DNA of 64,000 nucleotides, taken from the NCBI GenBank assembly GCA_013396915.1, contig VWZL01001371.1:605234-669233 (forward strand). The letters run 5' to 3'. A program made the translations under genes and the position numbers. The notes beneath the pieces are model-generated. The model was not told the origin of the DNA. It ran no database searches and saw only the letters and a list, made by a program, of their open reading frames with translations. The DNA is from Stercorarius parasiticus. Taxonomy: Eukaryota; Chordata; Aves; Charadriiformes; Stercorariidae. How positions within the stretch are numbered: position 1 is the stretch's first letter; every line of letters begins with the position of its first letter. Positions 26,281-36,869 of the stretch are shown in pieces.

Positions 26281-27894
26281 CAGCCTGCCTGCTGTGTGCC
26301 TCCAGACAGCTTTTTGCACAAACACCTCCTGCCCCTCGTTGGCCCAGAGCCACCCCGCGCACGCTGCGGGTCCCCGGCTGCAGCGTCCCAGCCCTGTGCG
26401 GGCAGCACCGCGTGGCTCCGCACCCCAGGGCTGTCCTCCGGGGCTGCACCTGAGCAACACGAGGACGCCACAACTTCGTGAAGCAGAGCAAAGGTCTCGG
26501 GTCCACCCAGGGAAAAAGCCCGGGCAAAGTGCAGTAGAGATGTCCTTGGCGGTGTTTGCAGTGAACACAGCCCATCTGTCCCGCGGGAGCCACCCCGGGG
26601 CGTGCGCTGCGCCTGCAGCCACCTCTCCCTGCCACGCAGAGCCGAGCATCGCTCACCTCCCCTGTAATGGCTCCGTGACACCGGCAAAGGACTCTCATTA
26701 ACAGAATATAACGTGCAGTGAAAATAATTGATGATCATCTTGTAGGAATTGATTATCTGTCTCCCGTAATGCTGCGTTGCTCATACGTTAAGGGACTGTC
26801 GCTCTTCCCCGCGCAGCAGCGCAGGCTGAGCACCCAGCCGTGCCCGTGGCCATGGCCCCGCTCCTGCCTGTCCCCCCGCTGCAGGCAGGGCTGGGGGGGC
26901 CGCGCCAACCTGGGCTGAGCCGGGCGCTCTCTGCGCGAGGGTGCAGTGCTGGGGCACGAGCCCGGAGCCAGCCCTTCCCGCAGCCCGAGGAGGAAGAGGA
27001 GGAGGAGGAAGGCTCCTCGAGTGCCATGAACTCCTGCCACTCCCCAGCTGCGAGCCGGGGGGGGGATTGGGTGATGCCTGAGGAAGCGTCTCTGCAGCCA
27101 CGGCTCATCTCAAAGCCTCTGTGTGAGCGAAGGTGGGGGCTGTGGTTATTCCCACGCACCCACCCGCAGCGGCCATGTGGATGGCACTGGCCACCTCATC
27201 GCTTCTCCTTGCCCCCGTCCCAGCCAGCCAGGGCACTCGCTGCCTCCCGCTACGGCCAAGCCCAGGCTCCGCACACCCACCGTGGGACAGACCGGCCTCT
27301 CGCCGTGGCTGCCCGTCCCCGTCCCGGCACGCACCTCGGCATCGCCCAGGCCATTGCCTTGGCGGGCAGCTGGGAACGGCAGCGGTTGTTTGCAGAGCCA
27401 CAGCCCCGAGCACTCGGCGGGAGCTGCACACTCAGCAGAACCCAAATCTCCCGAAAAACCTGAATAAACTCGCCAGGCGGAGCGGGAGCTGGGCAGGGAC
27501 CCAGATCCCCTCCTCATGCTTGTCACATGAATGAGCTCTGGGGCCGGGCTCCCCCTGACCCACAAGGGGATTGTGCGCATTGTGGGGAGGATTAGGCCGT
27601 TTCAGGAGGCCGGGAGCGTCTGTGTGTGCAGGGCTGCCCTCTCCCTGCCTGCCGTGGTCCCTGGGGGTACCGCGGGCATCACGGCAGGAGCTTCCTGCCC
27701 CACGGAAAGGGGGAACGGGCCCAGGGCACCCGCGGGGCTGGGGGGCCCTTGGGCAGCCCCCAGGGAGGCGGTGGGTGGGTGGGGGATGCCCCAACACCAG
27801 GGCAGACGCGGCAGCAGCTCCTCAGCCTACAGGCCCTGCATCAGCAGGGGGTCACCCAGTGACCCCCACCCCACCCCCCCCAAAACAGGGAAGG

Positions 27895-27895
27895 N
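27895..27895. other. Single ambiguous base
   Basis: One N in GC-rich sequence following a C-rich run. Confidence 0.99.
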
Positions 27896-29287
27896 CAATT
27901 CTGCCCGCTATGAAGAGAATTTTATTTTGCTACCCCCGGGAGGAAGGAAGGCCGCCTGGCGGAGCGTGCAGAGGAAATCTCTGCAATAACTCACGGCCTC
28001 ACAGCGCTGCGATCAACAGGGGCTGGCCGGCAATGCCCACACTGCTCCCCCGCTGCCGCCACGACCTCTTGGCCTGGGGAGTGGGGAAGCACCGCATGCC
28101 CACGGGCTTTCTGTGGCCCTTGGCAGAGGCATGGGCTCAGCAGCTCCCAGCCTGCCGGGATTAAGCAGTCACCTGGGTTCAGCACACAGAATAGCCCTGT
28201 GACACCAGCTCTCGCAGAGAAGCAGCCCCCTGAAGGCACCAAGGGGTGGTTTGAGCATCCACCACCTGCTCATTCATCACCATGGCAAAAGGCAGGGTTC
28301 CCAGCAGTTACACCATACCCCATGGCTTATTTTAGCTCCCATTTTATGGGTAGGTAGTGGTGAGGGGCTCTGGAAGCTGAGCACCACTCTTGTATTTCCC
28401 AGTGGTTGCATACCTTTGCTCACAGAAATGACATGACTAAATATAGCCCCGTTCCTAGTGGCGGGGGAGGAACGGGCACAGAGACAGCCCCGGCCCAGCT
28501 GCCGCGGGAGGGGAGGTTTGCTGCAGGGCAGAGTCCGTGCGCTGCTGTGGTGCCAGCCCTGCCATGGCACGCAGAGAGGGCCCCATGCCCTGCCCTTACA
28601 GGCAGGGCAATTATATGACTTCTAGTCTGAGTCACGTTATAGCCTGATACGGGGCAAGAACCCCTGCTCCTGAACCCACACACCCCGCTTCCTCCTTCAC
28701 CCGGGCTTCCACAGCAGTGGGTCCACGGAGCAGTCCCACAGGAGGTCCCGGAGCCAAGTGGGGGGGTGTCATGGGGCCAGGCTGACACCCAGCTTTAGGC
28801 CACCCCTGGAAAACATCTGAGGATTTACTACCAAAGTGTTCCCAGCCAGCCAAGTCCAAGCAGCAGGAAATTATTTAAACACTTTTTCCTTAGAAGAAGG
28901 GTTGGCTCCCTGCCCCGGCTGCGCAAGCCTCTCCGGGGCAGCGCTGGTTAGGGTAACGCCTGCGTCAGCTGCAGCGCTGCCGGAGCCTGGGGCAGACGGG
29001 AGACCCCTGCAGCAGAGGCTGGGGCTGGGCAGAGCCCTGGCTGCAGAGGACAGAAGCTGCTCTCACAGGCACGGTCAGTGCTCGGCAGCCCCCACACACC
29101 CAGAGCCCGGCAGCAGAGCCCAGGCTACATCCAAACCCCCCTCCCCGCTGTCCCCACCACAGTGACCCACCTGATAGGGAAACTCGGCCCCAGTGGGGAC
29201 CATCCCACATGGGGAGGGGAGCAGATGGGGGGCAGCTTGCCCATACCTACAAAGACAGGGATGACAGGAGCAGCTCCTCAGGGTTGG

Positions 29288-29293
29288 TTTATT
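29288..29293 (-). terminator. SLC16A1: Likely main poly(A) signal of SLC16A1
   Basis: AATAAA on the minus strand, in the context GCAATAAACC. It follows an AT-rich stretch and precedes GC-rich sequence that looks intergenic, as expected for the distal end of the transcript. Confidence 0.6.
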
Positions 29294-30096
29294 GCGACGT
29301 GAACCCGTTACTGCAGCTACAGCAGACACACCAGTTATGAAAATACAATTACTTGGCTTTACAGTATCACAGCTCAGCACTGTACAAAGTCCTTTTGTAC
29401 AAAATACTCTGTTGGCTTTATGAAGTTACTCTACAGTATGAAAAAACCCTGTGAGATTTAGCCCGAAAGAAAGCCCAAAGTGGCCCTGCAGCAGAAGGAG
29501 CCTGAAGAGAGCAGCCGCAGCGTAGGGCTGGACCCTGCCAGGGGCTCCGGGGAGCTCGGCACAGCTCCCGCAGGAAGACCTTCCTTTACCCCGCACGGGG
29601 TTTCAGCCGAGCTCGCAGGCAGGAGGGCCCTGCTCAGCTCGGAGAGTGACAGCATGGACAGACAGCAGGACAGTCCGCCCACCACTCATGAAAACAGATG
29701 TTGAAGTGTGTGTCCATCCCGCTCGCAATAAAGAGGGAGCTCAAGGCTTTCACAGGCATCCTGCCAAGATGGGCACGGGAACAGAAGTGTCTCTCAAACC
29801 AGAGTACATGGGGACACTTGGCTGTGTCCCAAACCCCAACCAGAGCCTCCTCTTGCGGCTGAGGTGGGAAAGGGGCATCTCGCCCTCACTGGGTGGGGAC
29901 CGGCTTCCACAGCCAGCAGGACCCGCACAGTGGGAGCCTTGGGGTGATGGAGCAGCAGGTGGAGACCCAGGCTCTGCCACAGCCCCACTCACCTCTCCTC
30001 AAAACTGACCCTAAATACACATCGTCTGGCACATATAGAAGTGTGATTCTAGGAAAGAAGTTCAACATTTGATGGGTAAATTGTAAAAAAAACAAG

Positions 30097-30102
30097 TTTA
30101 TT
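30097..30102 (-). terminator. SLC16A1: Possible proximal poly(A) signal of SLC16A1
   Basis: AATAAA on the minus strand, followed within about 10 bases by a run of T and then TTTAC, which resembles a U-rich downstream element. Use of this site would give a 3'UTR of about 1.3 kb that keeps the miR-124 match. Confidence 0.35.
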
Positions 30103-31002
30103 TGAAAAAAAACTCAGCCTCTTACAAGATTTCTGATCAACATTTACTAGAACTTGAGAGCCATTAACCTGCTCCACGTACGTTGAGATATTTTCCAACG
30201 CTAAAAAATAAAAAATAAATACATACAAATTCTTTCCTCCCCCTTACGTGTCCTAGATGTGAGTGGTTAGGCATCCACTGCCTTAAGATCTCAGTTGAAC
30301 AGAAGCAAGTAAAAGAGGTTTCTCTAAGAGATAAAAGGAGCGAAAGCAGAAGGCCTGTCTCAGGGATGTACCATCTCCACCCACCCACCCCGGCTCTGCC
30401 CAGGGGCCGGCACCCGAAACACCCGCCTGGCTGGGATGATCAGTGCAGGGATGCTCCAGTGGAAACCCACCCCATGGGGGGCCGGGGCAGCACAGCCCTG
30501 TGGTGGGACCGAGGCCGGCAACCCGACCCGGCACCCCAGCCGGGCCTCCACGATGGCACCCGTTTCACATCACCCAGCGCTGGGCAGAGGAGGCACAGCC
30601 AGGGCAGAGTTGGGGGGCCGGGGGACCCCAGCCCTCCCCATGGAGGGCTCAGCTGCAGGGGCCACCACGGCCCCGGAGGGGGTGACACTGCCCAATGCGA
30701 ACCACAGCCGACCTTCCCCAACCCAAATATCCCGTGAGAGCACAGCTACGAAAGAGGGATTTTGAAGAACTACAGTAGCTAAAGTGTTTTCAAAACATAC
30801 CTAAAGACCACCTACAGAGCCAGGAGGCACCGGGCACAGGAGCCAAAGACCACCCTGCCCCATGCCCAGATCTCCCCCTCCGCGGAGGGCCTGCAGTAAG
30901 AAGCGTGTGAAGCAGTATTCATCCGGGGCTGGCCCTGAAGCCCATCATGCTTCAACAAATCCAGTATCCTGCTTTTTATGGCTTTTTAACAACAAAACTC
31001 CC

Positions 31003-31035
31003 CAACACACACGCATACACACACACACCCCCACC
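31003..31035. repeat. CA-rich microsatellite in the 3'UTR
   Basis: An imperfect CA repeat followed by a C-rich tract; GT-rich on the transcript strand. Confidence 0.85.
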
Positions 31036-31111
31036 CACCCCGAGCAGAATACAGAGCTAAAGCACAGTTTAGGGTTAAGGCTCATCCAGATTCAGCTAGA
31101 TATGAAGACTG

Positions 31112-31119
31112 TAAGGCAC
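31112..31119 (-). promoter_or_regulatory. miR-124 8-mer seed match in the SLC16A1 3'UTR
   Basis: The minus strand reads GTGCCTTA, exactly complementary to miR-124 nucleotides 2-8 with A opposite nucleotide 1. It lies about 256 nt downstream of the stop. SLC16A1 is an established miR-124 target in mammals, so an intact site is expected biology; function in this species is inference. Confidence 0.6.
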
Positions 31120-31374
31120 ATATTAGTACATTCATGTTACTGTTAAAAAGCCAGACTATAAAAAGCCCCCCTGCCCCCCAAAGCACGAGGATACCGTGTG
31201 TGTAGCCCTGTTACCTTTGTTGAACACAGATGGACAGAGAATTCAGAGCCTGGTTAAAAATGAACACCTGGTTTAAACACTTCTCACAGCGGCCCAGCGC
31301 CAGCGGAGCACTGCCCCAGCCACCGCGCCAGGGCAGAAGCACTTCCCCGACACTCCGGGATTGAGACCGGTCCC

Positions 31375-31652
31375 TCACATGTGGCTCTCCTCCTCTTTGA
31401 CACCATCCTCCGCGCTCTTCTGAGGTGAGGGGGCCACATCGTTGTTCGCCTCTTTCTGCTTCTCAGCCTCGTCGACGTTGGTCTCCTCCTCCTTCCCTTC
31501 CTTCCGCGCCTTCTCCTCTGCCTTCTGCTCCTTTGCCACCAGGCGATAGTTGATGCCCATCCCGATGAAGAGGTAGATCCCAGAGATGATGAGGATGACT
31601 CCACAGGCCCAGTACGTGTACTTGTAGTCACCGTACATGTCATTGAGCTTCC
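31375..31652 (-). CDS. SLC16A1: SLC16A1 last coding exon (residues 409-500 and stop)
   Basis: The acceptor CAG at 31655-31653 opens the exon, which completes Gly409 and encodes the loop before TM12, TM12 (about 419-442) and the cytosolic C-tail. TGA is at 31377-31375. Lys419 lies in the DYKYTYW segment and corresponds, by my alignment from memory, to the lysine implicated in DIDS reaction in rat MCT1. The tail is rich in Glu and Lys and is the least conserved part relative to human. Confidence 0.96.
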
Positions 31653-34600
31653 CTGAGGGACAGAGAGGGGACAGCTTAGCCAGACACTCCCAGCACCAAC
31701 AAAACAGCTCCAGGCTGTGGAGATGTTCTCAAGAGCAGCCCAAGCCCATCATCCTCAGCTTCAGGCCTTTATTCCTCCATCCCCTGCTCCCCCACCCTGT
31801 GGCAGGGGCTCGGCCCCCACCTCCTCAGCCACACTCCAGATGCCAGGGCAGCCTTAGGGCCACTGCTCCCCCCCTTGCCATTGCCCCAGTGCTGAGGGCC
31901 CACAGCTTGGGGGGACCCACCACCCCTCCAGCGAGGCTGGGCAGGACAGGCAGAGCACCCTGGGCACAGCACACCCTACCTAGCACAGGGGGTCCCAGAA
32001 GCACGGGGCAGCACTCCACGATGGTCACCAGCCCAACAGCACTGGAGAACCGCTGGGCTCCCACCAGGTCCATCAGGGTCTCAAACAGGACTGAGCTCAG
32101 CCAGCCGAAGGCAAAGCCGAAGAAGCCAGCATAAATGCAGAAGCCAGCGTAGGTGGTGGACATAGGGGCCAAGAGATGGCACACCCCATTGTAAATCACA
32201 GAGATGGCGAAGAAATACTGGATTCTGGGTCTGATCCACTTGGTGTTTGCCACCAGTCCCATGGAAGGTCTGGCCACCATGTCTACGAAGGCCAGGATGG
32301 ACAGCAGGAAGGCTGCAGACTCATTAGCGATCTTCTTGCTCTTTGCATAATTGCTGAGGAAGACCAAGGGAGTGAACAGCCCAAAGAACATGATCACATT
32401 GCCTGACAGATAGAGCAGGAAGCCCCTGTGTGTGAACAGGGACAGGTCCAAGAACTTGTTGATCGTCTGGAAAAATGTGCTCTTCTGTTTCTTGGTCTTC
32501 CCACCGATGAGGTCTGTGCTGGTGTCACCATCGTCCTTTTTCACTGCCTTCCCAGCTTCCTGCAGCACCTCCTTAGTGGCCTCTTTCTTCATCTGATCCG
32601 GCTTAGGGCCTATGGGCCGCATCAGGGATCCGGCAACGCAGCAGTTCAGCAGGAGACCACCAAGGATGAGGAAGCTACCACGCCAGCCAAATATGCCAAA
32701 GAAGAGCTGGTTCACAGGCGCGAGGGTGGAGAGGAACACAGGGCTGCCCGCCATCGCCAGCCCGTTAGCCAGAGGACGCCTCTTGAAGAAGTACTTGCCG
32801 ATCATGGTCAAGGCTGGGTTCAGGTTAAACGCGAGTCCAAGGCCTGGAGAAGAGGAGAGATGAGGGGCTCAGAGCCTGACCAGCAGCACTGGCAGAGGGG
32901 CTGGTGGAACAAGCCGGGTTTCAGGTCTGGGGGCTTCACCACTCTGTTCCGCCTGTGTTAACTTCCCGACTGCATGAGCAGCACCGGGCCCCCACTGCCT
33001 ACTTGGGAGGAGGCGCCAGGGCAGCAGCGAAGCCACACGCAGGAATTCGGGAGCCAAAAGGGGAGAAGCACCCTGGCTCATAACAAACCTTGCCTCAACT
33101 GGCGGGGCACAACTCTAACCTGGGGCAAGAACAAAGGATGCTCTCTGTTCTCAGTACCAAATCCTAAACCCGTGTAGTGTCACTAGTACGGTCTCCCCAC
33201 CTTATGTCACTGGGGCCATCTCTTATTAGAACTAGAATGTGTAACAGGAATCTAGGATTTACACAAATTCACTGTTGATATTCCCTAAAAATTACTGGGT
33301 TTAAGTTGCTGCTCTTGCTGCCTCAGGAGAGCCCTCACCTCCGTTGCAGCCCCCTTAGGGCAGAGCTGTCACTTACCCCCCACGACCCCAACGCAGAAGT
33401 AGAGCTCCTCCACCGTGTTGCAGAAAGATGCTGCGATCAACCCACACCCCGAGAGGCAGCCGCCAACGATCATGATGGGCCGGCTGCCATATTTGTTCAC
33501 CAGGATGCTGCTGATGGGACCTAGAGAGTCAAAGCAGATATGCCCAGAGATGAGTTATCTTTACACAAGAGACAAGACAGACGCACGCAAGCACCCAGCA
33601 GGTTTATTGCCACAGGCTTCCAGCTTTCGCCCAGAGACACTTCACCCAGCGAGGGAGCCGGGGTAAGGGGAAAGGACAGGAGGTCCAGAGACAGCTGGAG
33701 GTGAGAGCGACATCTGGTCAGAGCACAGAAAGCTGAGACTTCTCCGAGCAAGATGCCTTCTGTGTGCTAAACCAGCCGCCCCCCGGGGACAGAGGTTTGG
33801 GACAGTGCTCTGGGACGGGGGCTGCGCCATGCCCACAGCCACATGCCTGCCCACCCTGGGCTGGGCATCAGCAGCAAAGCAAGTGTAGAACAACTGTCCC
33901 ATCTCCAGCGAGTGGTTTTTGATGGAGACCAGACAAAGCTGTGAAGAAACAGCTTTGATGGGCGCAGACAAAGCTCCCCAAGGGCCCACAAGACGAGCAG
34001 CACCGTGCCCCCTGGGGAGACAGGGGGCTTCTGTTTTCACTGCTACCCCAATGGTAGGAAGAGCCCAATTGCTCTGCGCCACCGCCTTTTAAGTGCCTCA
34101 TTATCAGGAGCTTTAATCCAAAGCAAACAGTGATTAGATACTGCAAAGCATGCTCTACAGATACTAAAATGTATTTAAATAAACTGAATGAACATCCATT
34201 GAATATTAACAGGCCTAGTTTTGCCATTAACAGATCGCAAGGTTGTCAACATGTTATTCATGGGTCCTCAGACGCTACTTGACCTTTTTGCCCAGTTTAA
34301 ACAAAGCCTGGAGAAGGTTACAGAAGCCCCACAGCATCCTGCTCCCCACAGCCAGCTCAGTGCCTACGTGCCAGCCAGAGCAGCCTGTGCCAGCAGCTCT
34401 GACCCGATGCCACTGGCAGTGGGGAAGGGGACATGGCCCCATTCCCACGAGAGGCGGCAACAGGTCCCAGGGGCTGTCACATCACACCAAGCCCCGCACG
34501 CTTCCCCGCAGAGTGCTCAGCACTTTGCAAAACTTGTACCTTGAACTCAGCAAACGTGATGCCCCTGGCCAGAGTCTAAAGGCAGCAGCAGCCTTTCCTC

Positions 34601-36828
34601 CAGGAAATCCAGCCTGGAGCAGCAGGCTCCAAGGGCAGCCAGCAGGAAGCTGCCCACCTGGGCAGCACCGTGTACCCTGGTGGAAATCCCCCCCCCCTTT
34701 TTTTTTTTTCCTTTCTTCATTAAAAGAAAAGAAAACAATTTACTCCCACTCCTATTTTCTAGATTCACATGAAGCATTTCTGACCAAATGTTAACTGATC
34801 TATTCTGATTATTCGTGCTGTGAAAGAAAGTGTAAGTAATGGAGTCCTCCCTGATCCTAGCGTGGAGCTGAGAAAGGGGCCTTTGAGATCATTACAATCA
34901 CGTACCCCGATGGTGACTGCACGGGGCAGCTGCGTGGGGCTGCAGGCCGCGCTGCTCCACCACCCCGGCTCTGCCCAGGACAGGCGCTACCCCAGCTCTG
35001 CGTGATACCATCAGCCCAGGATGTTTTGAGAGAACATGAGCTAATTTTTGCCTCCAAGCAAGCATGCAGCTCCTGCAGAAAAGTGCCCAGGGGGACAGGG
35101 GGAATAGGATGCACACTGTGACCACTCCAGCGCAACGCAGACCCCGCAAAGGGTCTGGGCTCAGGCTGCAGGAGCCCTGGAACGAGCGAGCAGGGCAGCA
35201 GCACATTCCTGCACTCTGGTAGCCAGGGGATGCACTGGGGAGCTCTGGGGTACCTTCAGCATCCCTGCCGCCGTCTCACAGGCAAACGGCTCAAGATCGG
35301 CAAACTGCTGTGATTTAATGGCAACAGTTCTAGGGGAGCAGGAGAGACAGTGTCAGTGTGGAGGGAAGGGGACAGCCCCAGGACTGGAGAGGAAGCTCTC
35401 ACCCCAACTGCTGTGCAGCACCAGGCAGTGCCACCCCCAGGGCGCCCAGAGGAACCAGCTCTGAGCTATTAGGAGAGGAATGGCCCAGACCGAGTCTCAT
35501 TAAGGCAGTTACACGGTTTACAAGCTTGTTATAACATCGGAGCAGGGAAATGTGCCGGTCGCTTCGCTAGCTGAGCGAGGACAAAGCAGAGCCTGTTCCC
35601 CTAAAGGAAAAGCCTCGTGCTTAGCCTGGCGCTGACGTCAGCTCCTTTCGATGCACAAATGCAACGAGGACGCGGGCAGTTTGCCAGCTGGGGACAGCAG
35701 CACTACAAGCTCCGATTTGCCTCTGAAGTGGACACAACAGCAGGCTACCAATAAGAGTTCCTTTCAGCCAAGCGACCCAGTGCAAAGCTGCGTCTGCAGG
35801 CGGGTATAAGACACTGGGGTTTAGACAGGCGAGGCGAGGGCTGGGAGCGCATCGCCCTGCGGGGAGCGCTCTGCCTGCTCCTCGCCGGTTAAAAACAAGA
35901 ATAAAGCACAGAGCCCAGGGATCAAAAGACTCCAAGAAGCAGTTCTGAAGGATGGGGGAGGGGAGCTGCTTCAGTTTAAGTAGTTTTGCTTTATTCTGCT
36001 CATGTCTCCACACTTGCAGTGTACCCTGCCACCTCAAACAGCACAAGCTGCCCACGGCACTGCTCAGCACCAGAGAGTAACAGGCAGCACCAGGTTCCAG
36101 TGCTGAGCCGTCAGAGCTGATCAGAAACTGGGAACAGATCACTAGATACAGCCACTGTTTGCTGGATTAAAAAAAAAAATATTAAAAATCAGTATCTTAT
36201 CTAAAAGAAAGAGACCCCGTGAGCAGGGCTCCTGTGCGTGGCAGAGCGGCTCCCCTGGCCTTCAGGCGGGCACTGGCAGCAGACACAGCGTCCGCAGCAC
36301 ACTGTAACAAGGACAAGGGCAGAATTACACAAGTTGTAATTCCCCGGAAAGATTTTACTTACAGCTTTGCAGAGGAGGACAGATTAACCCGGTTTTTGCA
36401 TTCTGGGCATTAAATGGAACTTTCTGAACAACCTCCTTCAAGCAAACTCGCTATGGAAAGTTTTGCTCTCATCTGAGGAGAGAATTCCAACTTTTTGCAA
36501 AGTTTGGGCTCTCATCACTACAGCAAGGTGTGAATCATAAGAGCCAGCAGAAGAGCCACATCCTGCACTGCAACACACGAGCACACGTACTGCTGTCGCC
36601 AGGCCACTTACCTCCTGCATACATAACAGCCAGCATGATGGAGGAGATCCACGAGACTTTGCTGCTGGATGCATTGAAGATGACCTCAATCTCTTTGAAG
36701 AACACGGTGATGGATTTGGGGAAGGCATAGGAAAACCCAATGGAGATGAAGGCTCCGATGACAACGGCCCATCCCCATCCTCCTTCAGGAGGAGTGTATC
36801 CCACAGGGCCTCCAATGGCCGGTGGCAT
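31375..36828 (-). CDS. SLC16A1: Monocarboxylate transporter 1 (four coding exons, complete, 500 aa)
   Basis: Join on the minus strand: 36828-36612, 33520-33377, 32843-31980, 31652-31375 (217+144+864+278 = 1503 nt, 500 residues plus TGA). The product is an SLC16 major-facilitator carrier that co-transports H+ with lactate, pyruvate or ketone bodies across the plasma membrane; in the family it needs basigin or embigin as a partner. Seen in the sequence: the family motif EGGWGW at residues 15-20; Lys38 in TM1; the [12 protein letters not shown] signature at 137-148 (Lys137, Lys141, Arg143); a charged cytosolic loop between TM6 and TM7 (about 197-255); Asp308 and Arg312 in TM8, equivalent to human Asp309/Arg313; Phe366 in TM10, equivalent to human Phe367; and an acidic/basic C-tail from about 443 ending ESHM. 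Length equals human MCT1; the one-residue offset by TM8 implies small compensating indels. Identification rests on near-collinearity with recalled human MCT1, not a database search. Confidence 0.97.
31653..31979 (-). other. SLC16A1: SLC16A1 intron between the last two coding exons
   Basis: A 327-bp GC-rich intron with donor GTAGGG and acceptor CTCAG. The reading frame of the upstream exon stays open about 50 codons into it, to about 31825. I see no other feature in it. Confidence 0.9.
31980..32843 (-). CDS. SLC16A1: SLC16A1 third coding exon (residues 121-409)
   Basis: This large 864-nt exon starts after the acceptor AG at 32845-32844 and ends at 31980 before a donor reading GTAGGG. It encodes part of TM4, TM5, TM6, the whole central cytosolic loop and TM7-TM11, including the RRPLANG signature, Asp308/Arg312 and Phe366. 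The donor lacks the +3 to +6 AAGT consensus, so this is the weakest splice site of the gene; protein continuity into the next exon still supports it strongly. Confidence 0.96.
32844..33376 (-). other. SLC16A1: SLC16A1 intron between second and third coding exons
   Basis: A 533-bp intron with GTAAGT donor and TTCTCCAG acceptor. Nothing else is recognisable. Confidence 0.9.
33377..33520 (-). CDS. SLC16A1: SLC16A1 second coding exon (residues 73-121)
   Basis: This 144-nt exon is flanked by an acceptor AG at 33522-33521 and a donor GTAAGT at 33376-33371. It enters and leaves in phase 1. It encodes the end of TM2, a short loop with Lys82 and Arg86, and TM3 into TM4. It contains no methionine-led frame of useful length, so it is found only by splice reconstruction. 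The translated residues match the corresponding vertebrate MCT1 segment closely. Confidence 0.95.
33521..36611 (-). other. SLC16A1: SLC16A1 intron between first and second coding exons
   Basis: A 3.1-kb intron. It contains a C/T homopolymer junction at about 34688-34709, an 11-base A run at 36169-36179, and a palindromic TGACGTCA (CRE consensus) at 35633-35640. No exon-like sequence was recognised. Confidence 0.88.
35633..35640. promoter_or_regulatory. CRE-type palindrome in SLC16A1 intron
   Basis: The full CREB/ATF consensus TGACGTCA. A single site without visible accessory motifs; function is uncertain. Confidence 0.3.
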
Positions 36829-36869
36829 CTTGAACTAAGTTGGCGATGACTCAGTTGGGGTTCAAAGAT
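36612..36869 (-). CDS. SLC16A1: SLC16A1 first coding exon (5'UTR tail plus residues 1-73)
   Basis: The acceptor is a TTTTGCAG ending at 36870, so the exon starts at 36869. Forty-one bases of 5'UTR precede the ATG at 36828. Coding sequence runs to 36612 and ends one base into the codon for Gly73; the donor GTAAGT occupies 36611-36606. It encodes the cytosolic N-terminus, TM1 with Lys38, and the first part of TM2. The start is chosen because the N-terminal residues match vertebrate MCT1 from Met1 and the exon boundary lies just upstream. Confidence 0.96.

Larger units (their letters stand above)
25021..29264. other. Intergenic interval 3' of SLC16A1
   Basis: GC-rich, with one CR1 fragment (annotated separately), a GAG-type simple repeat at about 26988-27012 and one ambiguous base. 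An isolated minus-strand AATAAA lies at 27926-27921 with no gene attached. No exon was recognised. Confidence 0.6.
29265..31374 (-). other. SLC16A1: SLC16A1 3'UTR (about 2.1 kb)
   Basis: There are no coding signals between the stop and a canonical AATAAA at 29293-29288. The stretch holds a CA/GT-rich simple repeat (31003-31035), an exact miR-124 8-mer match (31119-31112), an AU-rich patch with ATTTA on the sense strand (about 30205-30225), and an AT-rich terminal segment (29330-29460) that resembles a conserved 3'UTR end. The length is close to what I recall for the human gene. The exact cleavage point, put here at about 29265-29275, is inferred. Confidence 0.7.

Noticed and set aside
27921..27926. 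Minus-strand AATAAA
   Set aside because: No gene or transcript evidence on that strand there, and it lies more than 1.3 kb beyond the likely end of SLC16A1.
1..31000. TAFA3 exons downstream of SLC16A1
   Set aside because: I looked for the conserved cysteine-rich TAFA segments and found none on either strand.
31825..31979. Extension of the large SLC16A1 exon beyond 31980
   Set aside because: This is intron read-through; homology to MCT1 stops exactly at the donor and resumes at 31652.
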